DNA from: Plotosus lineatus
Taxonomy: Eukaryota; Chordata; Actinopteri; Siluriformes; Plotosidae
Assembly (NCBI GenBank): GCA_024760905.1
Contig: CM045734.1
Location: 2,856,747 to 2,920,746, forward strand
Direction: 5' to 3'
DNA length: 64,000 nt
Part shown: piece after piece, positions 12,601-26,700 of the stretch
How positions within the stretch are numbered: the first letter of the stretch is position 1
Layout of the letters: the number at the start of each line of letters is the position of its first letter
Notes under the pieces: model-generated
What the model saw: only the letters and a program-made list of their open reading frames with translations
Databases searched by the model: none
Told to the model about the DNA's origin: nothing
Translations under genes and position numbers: made by a program

Positions 12601-13786
12601 TGATCCAAAAGTGGGTTGTGTGTACAATTAACGGTCATTAAAGGATGTGCTGAAACAAGTGCTATTTTATAAACTGCTGATGATGAGGCTGGATGTCAGA
12701 TTGTTAAATTAAGACAAATTAGATTGATTTTAAACCCGGGGCAGTGATGGTCTAGTGGATAGAGTGCAGGATCACTGATCCTAAGGTTGGGGGTTCGAGT
12801 CCCCACAAAGGTTGTCACTGTCTCCTCAGTGCAGCTAACTGGGTTATCAAAGGCGGGCCATGTCTGTCACTGTCTATGGTGAGAGGTTCATGTGAAAGAA
12901 CCATTGCTGACTTTCGTAAAGAGGAGCTGCAAAGCCATCAGCGTGTTTCTGTCCCTTGCTAAAGGGTTGTGGCAGGAAGGGCATCCGACGTAAAAACCTC
13001 TGCCAAATCAGATGATTCGCTGTGGTGACTCTCGAGAACAGGAAATGGATTTTCTGGGCCGATAAGCCTCCTATTCCTCCATGCCAAGAATGCCTTGTGT
13101 AGTGCTTCTCAATTATTTTCTGTGACGCCCCCTATAGCAAGAAAAAAAAAAACATTTCACACCCCCCAGTGCCCCACGAGTGACTGAGTGACTATAAATA
13201 CTATTTACTGCACTTGATATCGTTTGCCCGGTGCTTTTCCATACACTATAGGGAACACAGTAAGAGCGCCACTGCCACCTATTGTAAAGGATGTGCAATG
13301 AAACGATTTGAGAAGCACTGGCATTGTTGGAGCTCACCACGAGAATTTCCTCTCTGGCATTTGTAGTGTGCACATACACAAAATTCTCCTCCGTCTCTGT
13401 TACACACCACCTCATGCCTTCCCACATTATATCTTCACGCCCACGTGACATCTTTTCCGCAGTCTATAATCTGAAGGGATAGTTCACTGATCGTTTATTC
13501 TTATTCTTCTTCTTATTATTATTATTATTATTATTATTAACTAACTGGTTATCAAAGGCGGGCCATGTCTCTCACTGTCTATGGTGAGAGGTTCATGTAA
13601 AAGAACCATTGTTGACTTTCATAAAGAGGAGCTGCAAAGCCATTAGTGTGTTTCTGCCCCTTGCTAAAGCATTGTGTCAGGAAGGGCATCCGACGTAAAA
13701 ACCTATGCCAAATCAAACTTGAGAATTAAATAATTCTCTGTGATGATCCCTGATAAATTGCAAACACCAAAAAGAAAGAAAGAAAG

Positions 13787-13862
<76 letters not shown>

Positions 13863-13874
13863 TATATATAAATA

Positions 13875-13929
<55 letters not shown>

Positions 13930-14765
13930 CAGTGGTATAGTATCTGTGCCAGATTCGCTACTTTACGATTCAATTAATGTGGCTTCAGTGCATCATTTTT
14001 TTTTTAATAAAATATTCATTGAATTAAAAAAATTAAGGAAGAATACGGTGGAAAAGTTAAAGAAAACTCCACAAAAACAAGGCCAATTATGAAAAAAAAA
14101 AAAACACTTAAACCACTTATTGATATTATGTCAGTGGAGGGGGATCCTACTTCGTGGATTTCGATGGTCGCGTTGGGATCCCGGTCCCAATTAACCGTGG
14201 AAAGTAAGGGATCCCTGTATATACAGTAGGCCCTCGTTATTCGCAGGGGTTTGGTTCCGGCCCCTCCCGTGAATGATGATAATCCGCGAGTTTTGTACCT
14301 GGAAGTGAAACCCCAAGTATCATATTACATGCACGAATGATCAACCGGAAGTAAAATACTATGTATCTATTACATGCGCTAAAATATGATTCTTAAATAC
14401 ATTCTATAGACAGTCTTGTGGGGCCGGTGGCGTAGTGGTTAGGGTGTTGTGCTCATGATCGGGAGGTTGTGAGTTCGAATCCCACTGAGACTCTCTCTGT
14501 GCTAAGCCCCCTGGGCAAGGTCTCAACCACAAGTGTGCCTCTGTTCACCCAGCAGTATCAATGGGGACCAGTAAAAATATACTTGGAAGGTAACCTACGA
14601 TGGACTAGTGTCCCATCCAGGGGGTGTTGAAGGCTCAGGTGTAAAAACCCAACAGACTTACCTTACCTTACCTTATAGACAGTCTTACTCATTAATACAG
14701 TATTAATGTAGTAATGACTAAGAAAAACTTTTTTTTTTACTGTGATATTTATTGATAATAAAATA

Positions 14766-14836
<71 letters not shown>

Positions 14837-15390
14837 CACGAACTGTGAGAGAGAGATTTCCTTTCGGCTTTTTCCCTTTTTATCAGGAGTCACCACAGCA
14901 AATGATTCGCATGTTTGATTTGGCATAGGTTCTTACGACAGATGCCCTTCCTGACCCAACCCTTTTAGCAAGGGACAGAAACACGCTGACATCTTTGCAG
15001 CCTACTCTTTACATGAACTGTATCTTCCATTAAACATATAGCACTGTAGTTTTCAAAACATGCCCACTAGGGGGAGGTATTGCATTACTTTGCATTGCAT
15101 TATATCAGGGGTTGGGCTCCGGAGCCGCATGCGCCTCTTTCACCTCACTGGATTCCAGGGGTTAGAGAGTTAAACCAGCTTTCACCTGAATGCAGATGCA
15201 GTGTAGCTTTTAAAGTGATGTCAGAGAATGGACTGTTTTAAATTTTTGTTTGTGTGTACCTCTGTGATCTAGGGACCTTCTGGTCCTTGTGGTACACAAG
15301 GTCCACAGGGGAAGTCAGGAGAATGTGGATTACAGGTAAGATCTGCCTGGGAAATACTAACAGGAAATAACAATCTTTCTCAAATAAAAG

Positions 15391-15482
<92 letters not shown>

Positions 15483-15552
15483 CACTTGCTTTCTCTGTCA
15501 TGCTCTCTCTGTCCCTGTTTCTCTCTCGTTTGCTTGATGTCTCTCTTTTCGT

Positions 15553-15602
<50 letters not shown>

Positions 15603-15656
15603 GCTATTTCTCCCCCTCTCTCTCTCTCTCTCTCTCCCTCCCTCACTCTCGCTTGC

Positions 15657-15708
<52 letters not shown>

Positions 15709-17745
15709 ACCCCCCCACCCTCTCTCTATCCAGGGTGAAATTGGAGCTACAGGTGCACGAGGTCCTTCAGTAAGTTGCATCATTTTCTGTAACCGCTTAA
15801 TCCTAATTAGTGTCACTGGGAGGCTGGAGCCCATCCCAGCCATCTCCGAGGAAGGGTAGAGTACACCCCGGACAGCTCTCCTACAGATTTATCTGAAGAG
15901 TAAATCATTCGAGGATCATGTCTGTTTTTTTTGTTTGTTTTTTTTCTTGTAGGGAGACACACCGAAACCTATTCCTGGTCTAAATGGAGATGAGGTGAGT
16001 TTTGTGCATGTGTGTGGGAGGTGAGATATGTGTGAGAATAGTGGATATATAACTATCTCTTTTGTATATTATAGGGGGATCCAGGACCTGAGGGTGCTCC
16101 AGGACCGTTTGAATTAGTTGAGCCCTCAGAAGAATATTTTCCCAAAGGAGAGAAGGTAAGATATTTATCTTAAACAGAACACATGTATATTTTAATCCAG
16201 GCTGCTACTTACATGCATAAGTATGTTGCTATCATCATTTGTTTGATTTGATAAACCTCCCTGTGATGGACTGCTGAGCTGTTCAGGGTATACCCTGCCT
16301 TCTCCCAAACTCAACTGAGATAGACTCCAGCCTCCTCACAACCCTAGTAGAATTGTGCAGTTCTGAAAGTAAAGATCAGAAATTAAATCAGTTGAAATAG
16401 ATGAAGGATCTGACATTAAGCTTTGAAAATATGCAAAAGCTGCAAGTATATGAAGTTCATGCAAGGCATTTGAACTAAGCTGCACTGAGCTCTGCCTGTC
16501 ACTCAACAATAAATTATTCAGTCATTCATTCAATCATTTCCTGAACTGCTTAATCCTAATTAGAGTCATGGGAAGGCTGGTGCCCATCTCAGGGCAAAGT
16601 ACACCTCGGATGGCTCTCCAGGCCATTGCAAGGCAGAAACACACTGATAGCTATGCAGCTCCTCTTGATGAAAATCAGCAATGGTTCTTTTACATGAACC
16701 TCTCACCACAGACAGTGACAGACATGGTCGGCCATTGATAACCCAGTTAGCTGCACTGAAGCTGATTGAAGGTTGGATGGAAGAATGGAAGGTTAGATGG
16801 ATAGTTAGATTCATGGATGGATGGGGGGTTGAATGGAGGGTTGGATGAATGGATGGATGGATGGATGGATGGATGCAGGGTTGGATGGACAGATGGATGT
16901 ATTTAGGGTTGGATGGATGGATAAATTTATGTTTTTGTTGTTCTTTTAGGGGGCAAAAGGATTATGTGGAGAACGTGGATTAGCTGGATGTAACGTAAGT
17001 GTATGCATCTTGCCCATCTGGCTTTTTATGTACACTACTCATCCTTCATTGCACATCTGCATTAAACCCACAGGACTTCCTTATGTGCTCACATGTACAT
17101 TTTGATGAGTGTTAGGCCAAGTCATACATGTGTAGTATAACCTATATCAGATGAGCATCACAGGAATATTAATCCAATGCAATTCAGTTTTATCTGTACA
17201 GCGCTTTAACAGTTGAAATTGTCGCAAAGCAGCTTTAAACAGTAAAACATTAAAGGGAGGAGATTATGAAGTATAAAAGAATTTGAACATTTCCTACAAC
17301 CCCTACACATCCCTATTGAGCGTCGCCCATGGTGACAGTGGAGTACAAAACTCCCTCAGTTGATGCGAGGAAGAAATCTTGAGAGGAACCAGATCCAAAA
17401 GGGAAGCCCGTCCTCATTTGAGTGGAACCATAAAGATACAAAACATATATGAGAAATTCATTACAGTACAAAATGTAGTTCGGTTGGTTCGACAACTGTA
17501 AGTCCAAAATAATAGTGGGGAAAAGAGTGTATCACCAGAAGTGAAAAATCATGTTCACAGTCTGTTAGTGCACATCTGGGTCCATCTAGAATAAATCTTC
17601 ATCAACAGTAGCGAGGGGCTTCCAAGATGAGAACTCCAGCCAGCATCAGCACACCAGGAGAGATCATAGGACTCTCTCCTGCAAGCAAAAGGATCAGGAG
17701 GGTCAGGATCACAGAAGGAGAATGTGTATCTCAACAAAAGAGAGT

Positions 17746-17793
<48 letters not shown>

Positions 17794-20700
17794 TTGTTAG
17801 TTCTTCTTCTTTTCCTTTTGGCTGTTCCCTTCAGGGGTTGCCACAGCAAATCATCTGCCTCCATCTCACCCTATCCTCTGCAGCCTGCATCTTCTTCTGT
17901 TACACCAACTACCTTCGTGTCCTCCTTCATCACATCCATAAATCTCCTTTATGGTCTTATTCTAGGCCTTCTGCCTGGTAGTTCCAACCTCAGCATCCTA
18001 CTACCAATATATTCACTCTCTCCTCTGTACACGTCCAAACCATTTAGCCTCTCTGACGGTGTCTCTAAAACATTTTACATGTGCTGTCCCTCTGATGTAT
18101 TCATTCCTGATCCTATCCATCCTCGTTACTCCTAAAGAGAACCTCAACATTTTCGTCTCTGCTACCTCCAGCTCGGCCCCCTGTCTTTTCCTCAGTGCCA
18201 GTGTTTCTAAACCATACAACATCACTGGCCTCAACACTGTCTTGTACACTTTTCCTTTCATTCTTGCCGATACCATCCTATCACACATCACACCAGATAC
18301 TTTTCTCCAGCCATTCCAACCTGCCTGCACTCGCTTCTTCACCTCTTTTCCACACTCTCCACTGCTCTGGATTGTTGAGCCTAGATTTTCCTCTCACTAC
18401 AGATCACAATGTCATCTGCAAACATCATAGTCCATGGGGATTATTGCCTTACCTTGTCTGTCAGCCTGTCCATCACCATGGCAAACAAGAAAGGGTTCAG
18501 ATCTGATCTGTGATGCAGTCCCACCCAACTCTTCTGTCGCACCGACAGCACACCTCACCACTGTCTTACATCTCTCATACATGTCCTGCACCACTCTAAC
18601 ATACTTCTCTGCCACTCCAGACTTCCTCATGCAATACCACAGTTCCTCTCTCGGCACCCTATCATACACTTCCTCCAGATCCACAATGGCGCAAAGCAAC
18701 TCCTTCTGACCTTCTCTGCACTTCTCTATTAACATCCTTAAAGCAAACACTGTATCCGTGGTGCGTGCTCTTTCTTGGCATGAAACCAAACTGTTGTTCT
18801 CAATCGCTGACCTCTGCCCTTAGTCTTGCTTCCATTATTCTTTCCCATAACTTCATCATATGGCTCATCAAGCATGTCTCCCGTATTCTTAAAAAAATGG
18901 GCACCAGCACATTTCTCCTCCATTCCTCCAACATCCTCTCACTCTCTTAGACCTTGTTGAATGTTCTTGTGAGAAAATCTACCGCTACCTCTCCTAGACA
19001 CTTCCATACCTCCACTGGTCTGTCATCAGGACCAATTGCCTTTCCACTCTTCATCCTCTTCAATGCCCTTCTCAGTTCACCCTTATTAATCTTTGTTACT
19101 TCCTGGTCCTCAATGGTCACTTTTTCTACTCTTTTTTTAATCTCTTATTTTCCTCATTCATCAGCTCTTCAAGGTACTCTTTCCATCTTCCCAGCACATT
19201 TCTGTCATCGGTCAATACATTTCCCTCTCTGTCCTTAATCACTCTAACTTGCTGCACACCCTTCCCATCTCTATTTTTCTGCTGTGCCAACCTGTATAAA
19301 TCAAGCCGTGGGGTTGCAGCCATTTAGAGGGACACAAGCCAGTGTTCATTCTCAAGCCGGTCCCAAGCCCGGGTTAATGCACAGGGTTGTGTCAGGAAGG
19401 GCATCTGACGTAAAACCTATGCCAAATCCAAGGGCGTAGGCTGCTCTGACCGTGGGGGTGCATATCTCGGTTAACCAGAACTCGAGTCCCAGGGGCTACA
19501 GGCCTAAACCTTAAAGGGGAAATGAAACACCAACTAAATAAGTTGACAGTAGCTTAAGTATAGTTTACTGAAGCGATTGTGGCCTAAATTTTATATCAGA
19601 AATAAACCATTGCACATATAGCAGTTTTGTTTTATGTGCTTATCGTATAAGTTATCGACCCGAAAGCCGCCCTGTCTACACAAAGTTACCGTGACGTCAC
19701 TGGGTTGGTACAAAGTACCACACAAAATATAGTGCATGCATATCACAGCATATTATATGATATAAACAACATGGAATCTCATGCCAACAACACGCACAGT
19801 TTTTCAGCAGAAGACAATTCATCTATTACTTTCAGAAGATGAATTAAATATTATAGTTCAACCAAAAACATTCACAAATATATTTCAAAGTACATCTGCA
19901 AGTACATGTGCTAATGCAGCCGTGAGGGGGCACAAACGAGTGCCCGCCCTCACGTCGGTCCCAAGCCTGGATAAATGCAGAGGGTTGCAACAGGAAGGGC
20001 ATCCGGCATAAAACTTTTGCCAGAATACAAAATGCAAATCGTAAAGACAAATTTCATACCGGATCAGTCAAGGCCAGGGTTAACAATGAACGCCATCAGT
20101 GCTGTTAACCAACAGGGTGCTGGTGGAAATTGGACTACTGTTAGTCGAAGAAGGAGAGGTCGAAGAAGGAGAGGCGGGAGGAATGTCCATAGGCAGAGAG
20201 AGGAGGAAAAGCATGAGTTTAGGACTGAGAGTAGGGACTTTGAATGTTGGAACTATAACAGGAAAGGGTAGAGAACTGGCTGACATGATGCAGAGGAGGA
20301 AGGTGGACATACTCTGTGTTCAGGAGACAAGGTGGAAAGGTAGCAAGGCTACAAGCTTAGGGTGTGGTTTAAACTGTTTTTTTCATGGTGTGGAAAGGAA
20401 GAGAAATGGAGTAGGAGTCATCTTGAAGGAGGGATTTGCCAGGAATGTTCTAGAAGTGAAAAGAGTATCAGACAGAGTGATGAGTCTCAAGTTGGAAATT
20501 GAAGGTGTGATGTTCCATGTTGTTAGTGCTTATGCCCCACAGGCAGGATGTGAGCTAGAAGAGAAGGAGAGATTTTGGAGAGAATTAGATGAAGTGTTGC
20601 AGAGTACCCCCAGAGGTGAAAGAGTGGTCATTGGTGCAGACTTCAATGGACATGTTGGTGCAGGCAACAGAGGGGACGAGAAAGTGATGGGCAGGTTTGG

Positions 20701-23700
20701 TATCCATTACAGGAACACAGAAGGATAGATGTTGATAGACTCTGCAAGAAGGATGGAAATAGCTGTGGTGGATACTTTCTTCCAGAAGAGAGCGGAGCAT
20801 AGGGTGACTTATAAAAGTGGAGGTTGGAGCACGCAGGTAGACTACATCTTGTGTCGACGATGTCATTTGAAGGAAGTCAGTGACTGCAAAGTAGTAGTGG
20901 GTGAAACTGTTGCCAAACAGCATAGGATGGTGGTGATAAGCTGAAAAAGGAAGCGTGTCCTGTTGTCTTCAAGGAGGAGTTGAAACAGGTTTTGGGTGGT
21001 CAGGAAGTGCGTCCAGATGACTGGACAACTACAGCTAATGTGATCAGGGAGACAGGTAGGAGAGTACTTGGTGTGTCCTCTGGAAGCACAGTAGATAAGG
21101 AGACTTGGTGTTGAAATGAGGAAATGCAGGAGTGTGTACAAAAGAAGAAGTTAGCTAAGAAGAAATGGGACATAGAGAGGGCCAGAGAGAGTAAACAGGA
21201 GTAAAGGGAGACACAGCGTAAGGTGAAGGTAGTGGTGTCAAAGGCCAAACAGAGGCCGTATGATGACTTGTATGTAGGTTGGACAGTAAGGAGGGAGAAA
21301 ATTATTTATATATGTTGGCACAGCAGAAAAATAGAGATGGGAAGGACGTGCAGCAAGTTAGAGTGATTAAGGACAGAGAGGGAAATGTATTGACTGATGA
21401 CAAGTGTGCTGGGAAGATGGAAAGAGTACTTTGAAGAGCTGATGAATGAGGAAAATGAGAGAGAAAAAAGAGTAGAAGAGGTGACTGTTGAGGACCAGGA
21501 AGTAGCAAAGATTTGTAAGAGTGAAGTGAGGAGGGCATTGAAGAGGATGAAGAGTGTAAAGGCATCCTGATTACATACCGGTGGAGGTATGGAAGTGTCT
21601 AGGAGAGCTAGCAGTAGATTTTCTGACAAGAACATTCAACAAGGTCTTAGAGAGTGAGAGGATGTTGGAGGAATGGAGGAGAAATGTGCTGGTGTCCATT
21701 TTTAAGAACAAGGGAGATGTGCAGAGTTGTGGCAACTACAGAGGGATAAAGTTGATGAGTCATACGATCCAGTTATGTGAAAGAATAGTGTCGACTAAGA
21801 CTATAGACTAAGAGCAGAGGTTGTGAACAACAGTTTGATTTCATGCCAAGAAAGAGCACCACAGATGCAATGTTTGATTTGAGGATGTTAATAGAGAAGT
21901 ACAGAGAAGGTCAGAAGGAGCTGCAATGTGCCTTTCTGGATCTTGAGAAAGCATATTACAGGCTGCAGAGAGAGGAGCTGTGGTATTGTATGAGGAAGTC
22001 TGGAGTGGCAGAGAAGTATGTTAGAGTGGTGCAGAACATGTATGAGAGATGTAAGACAGTGGTGAGGTGTGCTGTCGGTGTGACAGATGAGTTCAAGGTG
22101 GAGGTAGGACTGCATCAAGGGTCAGCTCTGAGCCCCTTCTTGTTTGCTATGGTGATGGACAGGCTGACAGACAAGGTTAGACAAGAATCTCCATGGACTA
22201 TGATGTTTGCAGATGACATTGTGATCTGTAGTGAGAGTAGAGAACAAGTGCAGGAAAATCTAGAGAGGTCAAGGTATGCCCTGGAAAGAAGAGGAATGAA
22301 GGTTAGCCTCAGTAAGAGAGAATACATGCGTGTGAACGACAAGGACCCTAGAGGAACGGTGTGGTTACAGGGAGCAGAGATAAAGAATGTGGAGGATTTT
22401 AAGTACTTAGGCTCAACAATCCAGAGCAGTGGAGAGTGTGGAAAAGAGGTGAAGAAGCGTGTGCAGGCAGGTTGGAATGGTTGGAGAAAAGTATCCAGTG
22501 TGAAGTGTGATAGGAAGGTATCAGCAAGAATGAAAGGAAAAGTGTACAAGATGGTGATGAGGCCAGCGATGTTGTATGGTTTAGAAACAGTGGCCCTGGG
22601 GAAAAGACAGGAGTCTGAGCTGGAGGTAGCAGAGATGAAAATGTTGAGGTTCTCTTTGGGAGTACAAAGTCAGAGAGGCTAGATTGAGATGGTTTGGACA
22701 TGTACAGAGGAGGGATAGTGAGTATATTGTTAGTAGGATGCTGAGGTTGGAACTACCAGACAGAAGGCCTAGAGGAAGACCAAAGAGAAGATTTCTGGAT
22801 GTGGTGAAGGAGGACATGACGGTAGTTGGAGTAAGAGTAGAAGATACAGAGGATAGGGTGAGATGGAGGTTGATGGCGGCCCCTGAAGGGAAAAGATGTA
22901 GACAAAGAAGAAGAAGATCTGCAAGTACATGTGCTAAATAAATTTACAAATTGAGCTAAAGTTAATTATCTATTCAAAGGCACAAACAAATATTAATACA
23001 TATTTAAAGAACAAAAACATACTATTAATTTTATAAAAGTACTGACCATTAGGCTGCAGATACAGGCTGGATGGCTTATGATTATTTTAGTCATTCATTC
23101 TCTGTGGATCAATGTTTGTGTTCTCAACATGTGCAGGAACTGGAAGCAGTACTAAGAAGCTGTGCTTTATTCTCACACTCACACTTTGTTTGATTGACAG
23201 TGTTCAGCTATTATTGCTTCCTGATAATGTGAGGTTGGCGAAAGAAGGTACTTGTTGTTGATTGTAGATTTGTCAGCTCGGGCTTGCACATGCGCAGTGC
23301 CTGTTACATACTAACTTCCAGTGTTAACTTCCGGTTTCCAGTTTACTGCATGCTTAATTTATCTCTGACTTTCTCTTCAGTAACAGTCATTAAGTTTATT
23401 TATAAGATTGTGAATACACATAATTTCTTGTCCAGCAGAACTCAACACCTGCTGTGTAGGAGTAACGAGGAGTAATGAGGAAATCCTGTGGAGTAACGAG
23501 GATGGATAGGATCAGGAATGAGTATATTCGAGGGACAGCACATGTAAAATGTTTTAGAGACCAAGTCAGAGAGGCTAGATTGAGATGGTTTGGACATGTA
23601 CAGAGGAGGGATAGTGAATATATTGGTAATAGAATTCTGAGGTTGGAACTACCATGCAGAAGGCCTAGAGGAAGACCAAAGAGGAAATTTATGGATGTGG

Positions 23701-26700
23701 TGAAGGAGAACATGAAGGTAGTTGGCGTAAGAGAAGAAGATGCATAGGATAGAGTGAGATGGAGGAAGATGATTTGCTGTAGCGACTCCTGAAGGGAACA
23801 GCTGAAAGAAAAAAGAAGAAGAGACAGTCACGCATTACAATAATCTAATCTAGGAGTAACAAAAGCATGAAGAAGTTAGTCCACATCATACAGTGACATT
23901 ATATTGCTTATTTTATCAACGTTCCGGAGCTGGAAGTAACCCAAGTAATATTATCTATATGAACTTCTGATAACGGTCACTTAAATAAGATTTAACCAGG
24001 AGAAGCCCTTAACTCCAACAACATTTTCTAATCTCTCATGGAGAACTATGTGATCAATAGGCTGCACTAAGGTCATATAACACAAGCCGGGAGACACAGC
24101 CATGGTCAGAGGCCACCAGTAGGTCATTAATATGTGCTGTCTCAGTGCTATCATGAGGCCTTAAACCTGACTGAATCATTCAATGATTTTTTTTCTTTAG
24201 TCTTGCAACAATCATATCACTTTCATATGAACATCATCCAATTTTCTTCCAGAACCAACCGATGTATCCCACAAGAGAAATACACAGCATGTTTAAAATG
24301 TGAACGCAGCTACGCAACTTTCAAATCTACATCAGTTGCTTCTGTCACAGCGACAATAAATTGATATCAGTAATGCGTGCATGCATTGTGTTTCAGTTTT
24401 GAATTTTCTATAAACATCAGAAGTGATCACTATCACATGTTACTGATGCTGGGAATTCACACTGAGGGCTGCTGTGATGAATTTTACATGCTCTTTCTTG
24501 ATGCACGTATCTTGTTAACAGGGAAGTCTTGGACCTTCAGGGAAACCAGGAGATAAAGGTTGTTCAGGTGGTCAAGGACCTCCAGTGAGTGGGAATTTTT
24601 GTAATCCTCGACAATTCAACCATGCATATCAAATTACTCTATATAAACCATAAACACTGGTCAATTTATAAGCACCGTAGCTGTGATTACCACGAATATT
24701 CCATGACCTTTCAAACAGATTTTTTTTATTTTTATTTTTACCCATTTTCTCCCTAATTTATTCGTATCCAATCAGGTATTGCCTTCCCTATCGCACAACC
24801 ACCACCAACCAGTGAGAGTGAAAGCATGCACACACCCTCCATGACATGCAATGCCAGCCACCAGCCTCTTTTCGACCTACTGCACATGGGTATTTGGGAT
24901 CAGTCTAACACACTGAGATCTTGCTATACGCCCCATCATAAAAATGAGCTCACAGATGCCCATGATTGGCTGGCGATTGCTGTGAGTTACAGGGAAATTA
25001 GCAGATGTCATCCCTTGAGAGCTTGGCCAATTAGCTCCCATGGACTCCCGGTTATGAACAGCTATGGCAGTCACCTGCATTCGAACTTATGATCTCTGAG
25101 TACTCTGATACTCATGCCCCTTGGCAATGCACCACTCAAGAGCCAATTCAAGCAGATCTTGAAGGTAAAATGTTTGCAAAAATATGGGAAGAGTAAATAT
25201 GTACTTGCTTGAGAAACATGGGAATTTGCACTGCATTTGTCACAATTGTCATGTCTCTGGCAGTGACTGCAATGTGTATGTGGTAGTCATTTTTCCATGT
25301 TGGCAATCTTTAGGGATGGCATTGTATTTTAGTGGATAGCATACTCGCCACAAGAAGATCCAGGGTTCAAGCCCTTCATTCAGCAAAGGGTGTTTCTGTG
25401 TGCATGTTCTCCCCGTGCTTCTTTGAGTAGATTCCCTCCGGGAGGTCTGGTTTCCTTGCACAGTTACTTTAACTGGCTATAACTTAAGATTTTTATGCTA
25501 GTCGTGACAGAATGTGGGGAGCACAAAAGAAAGCAGTCATGTTTAACAGACCTTCATGGAGCATAAGAGAAATTGATGCGGAATTGTTATCAATCTTGAT
25601 GAAATTGGCAGCATGATTCCTTCAAGTTCCATCTCCTGGATAGGTTAGATAGATAGCTGCCTCCTATCTATTCCACGATTGTGCTCCAAGTGTGCCCATA
25701 AATCCTGGAGCTAAATCTCGGTGATCATGTACATCATGTCCCAGTGTAAACCCGTGGTTCATTTCAGACCAAACTTTTCTGTGAATGGAAGCAACACACT
25801 CATAGATAGTCAGGTACCCCACTGGCTCTCACATATTCCATTGTAATTGTGTGGGACATTTACGGTATACCACCGCTTGATCCTCAGAAGGCTAAAAAAT
25901 TGTCTACCATTAAGTCACTCCGGCTATGTGAGACCAAGGCTTTACAATGCTTAGTAGTAATATTTTTGCAGCAGATCTCTATGACTGCACAGATTAATAA
26001 TAATATTTTTAAAATATGATTGTTGCTAATATTAATATTACACTTGTTCAAAGGGAGAATGTGGCGTTCCTGGGCATTTTGGAAGACAAGGACATCAGGT
26101 ACAGACCAGCATTTTTATGAGTGTGTTTGTGTGGATAATGGGTATCTCGTTTATATTTGGTATATGCATTCTTGTTATTCTTTCAGGGTGAACAAGGAAA
26201 GCCTGGACTCCATGGCCCATGTGGTGACCCAGGACTAAAGGTTGTTTTTTGACCCCTCTATTGCAGGGGTGTCTAATCTTATTGGCAAAGTGCTGGTACG
26301 GGTGTAGGCAGAGAGTGGAAGATGTGGCTCCTATTTATTATGCATGAAAACCTGTGCTCAAACTAGCCCTTTGTGGGAATAGATTGGACAAATCTGATCT
26401 ATGAGTCATATTCAGATTTGCTGAAAATATGCATCGATAGTATTGGGAAGATAACACTTGAAATAAAAGTAAATCACTGATAATTCTATAGTGTTCTATC
26501 CCATAAAGAAAACATGCCCAACTGAGGTTTGAATTCCAACACACTCAATTATGTGTACCTAACTCAACTCTGGCTACACCCTGATTCTTCTACGATTATG
26601 CTCCATACTATATTGTATACATTCTGTCATACTCATACCAGGTTTCTGAATGTCCAACAGGGAATCTTAGGAGATATTGGTCCACAAGGGGAAACTACAT

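Noticed and set aside
15432..15773. Ser/Leu and Arg/Glu-rich frames
   Set aside because: Produced by the CT dinucleotide repeat on both strands.
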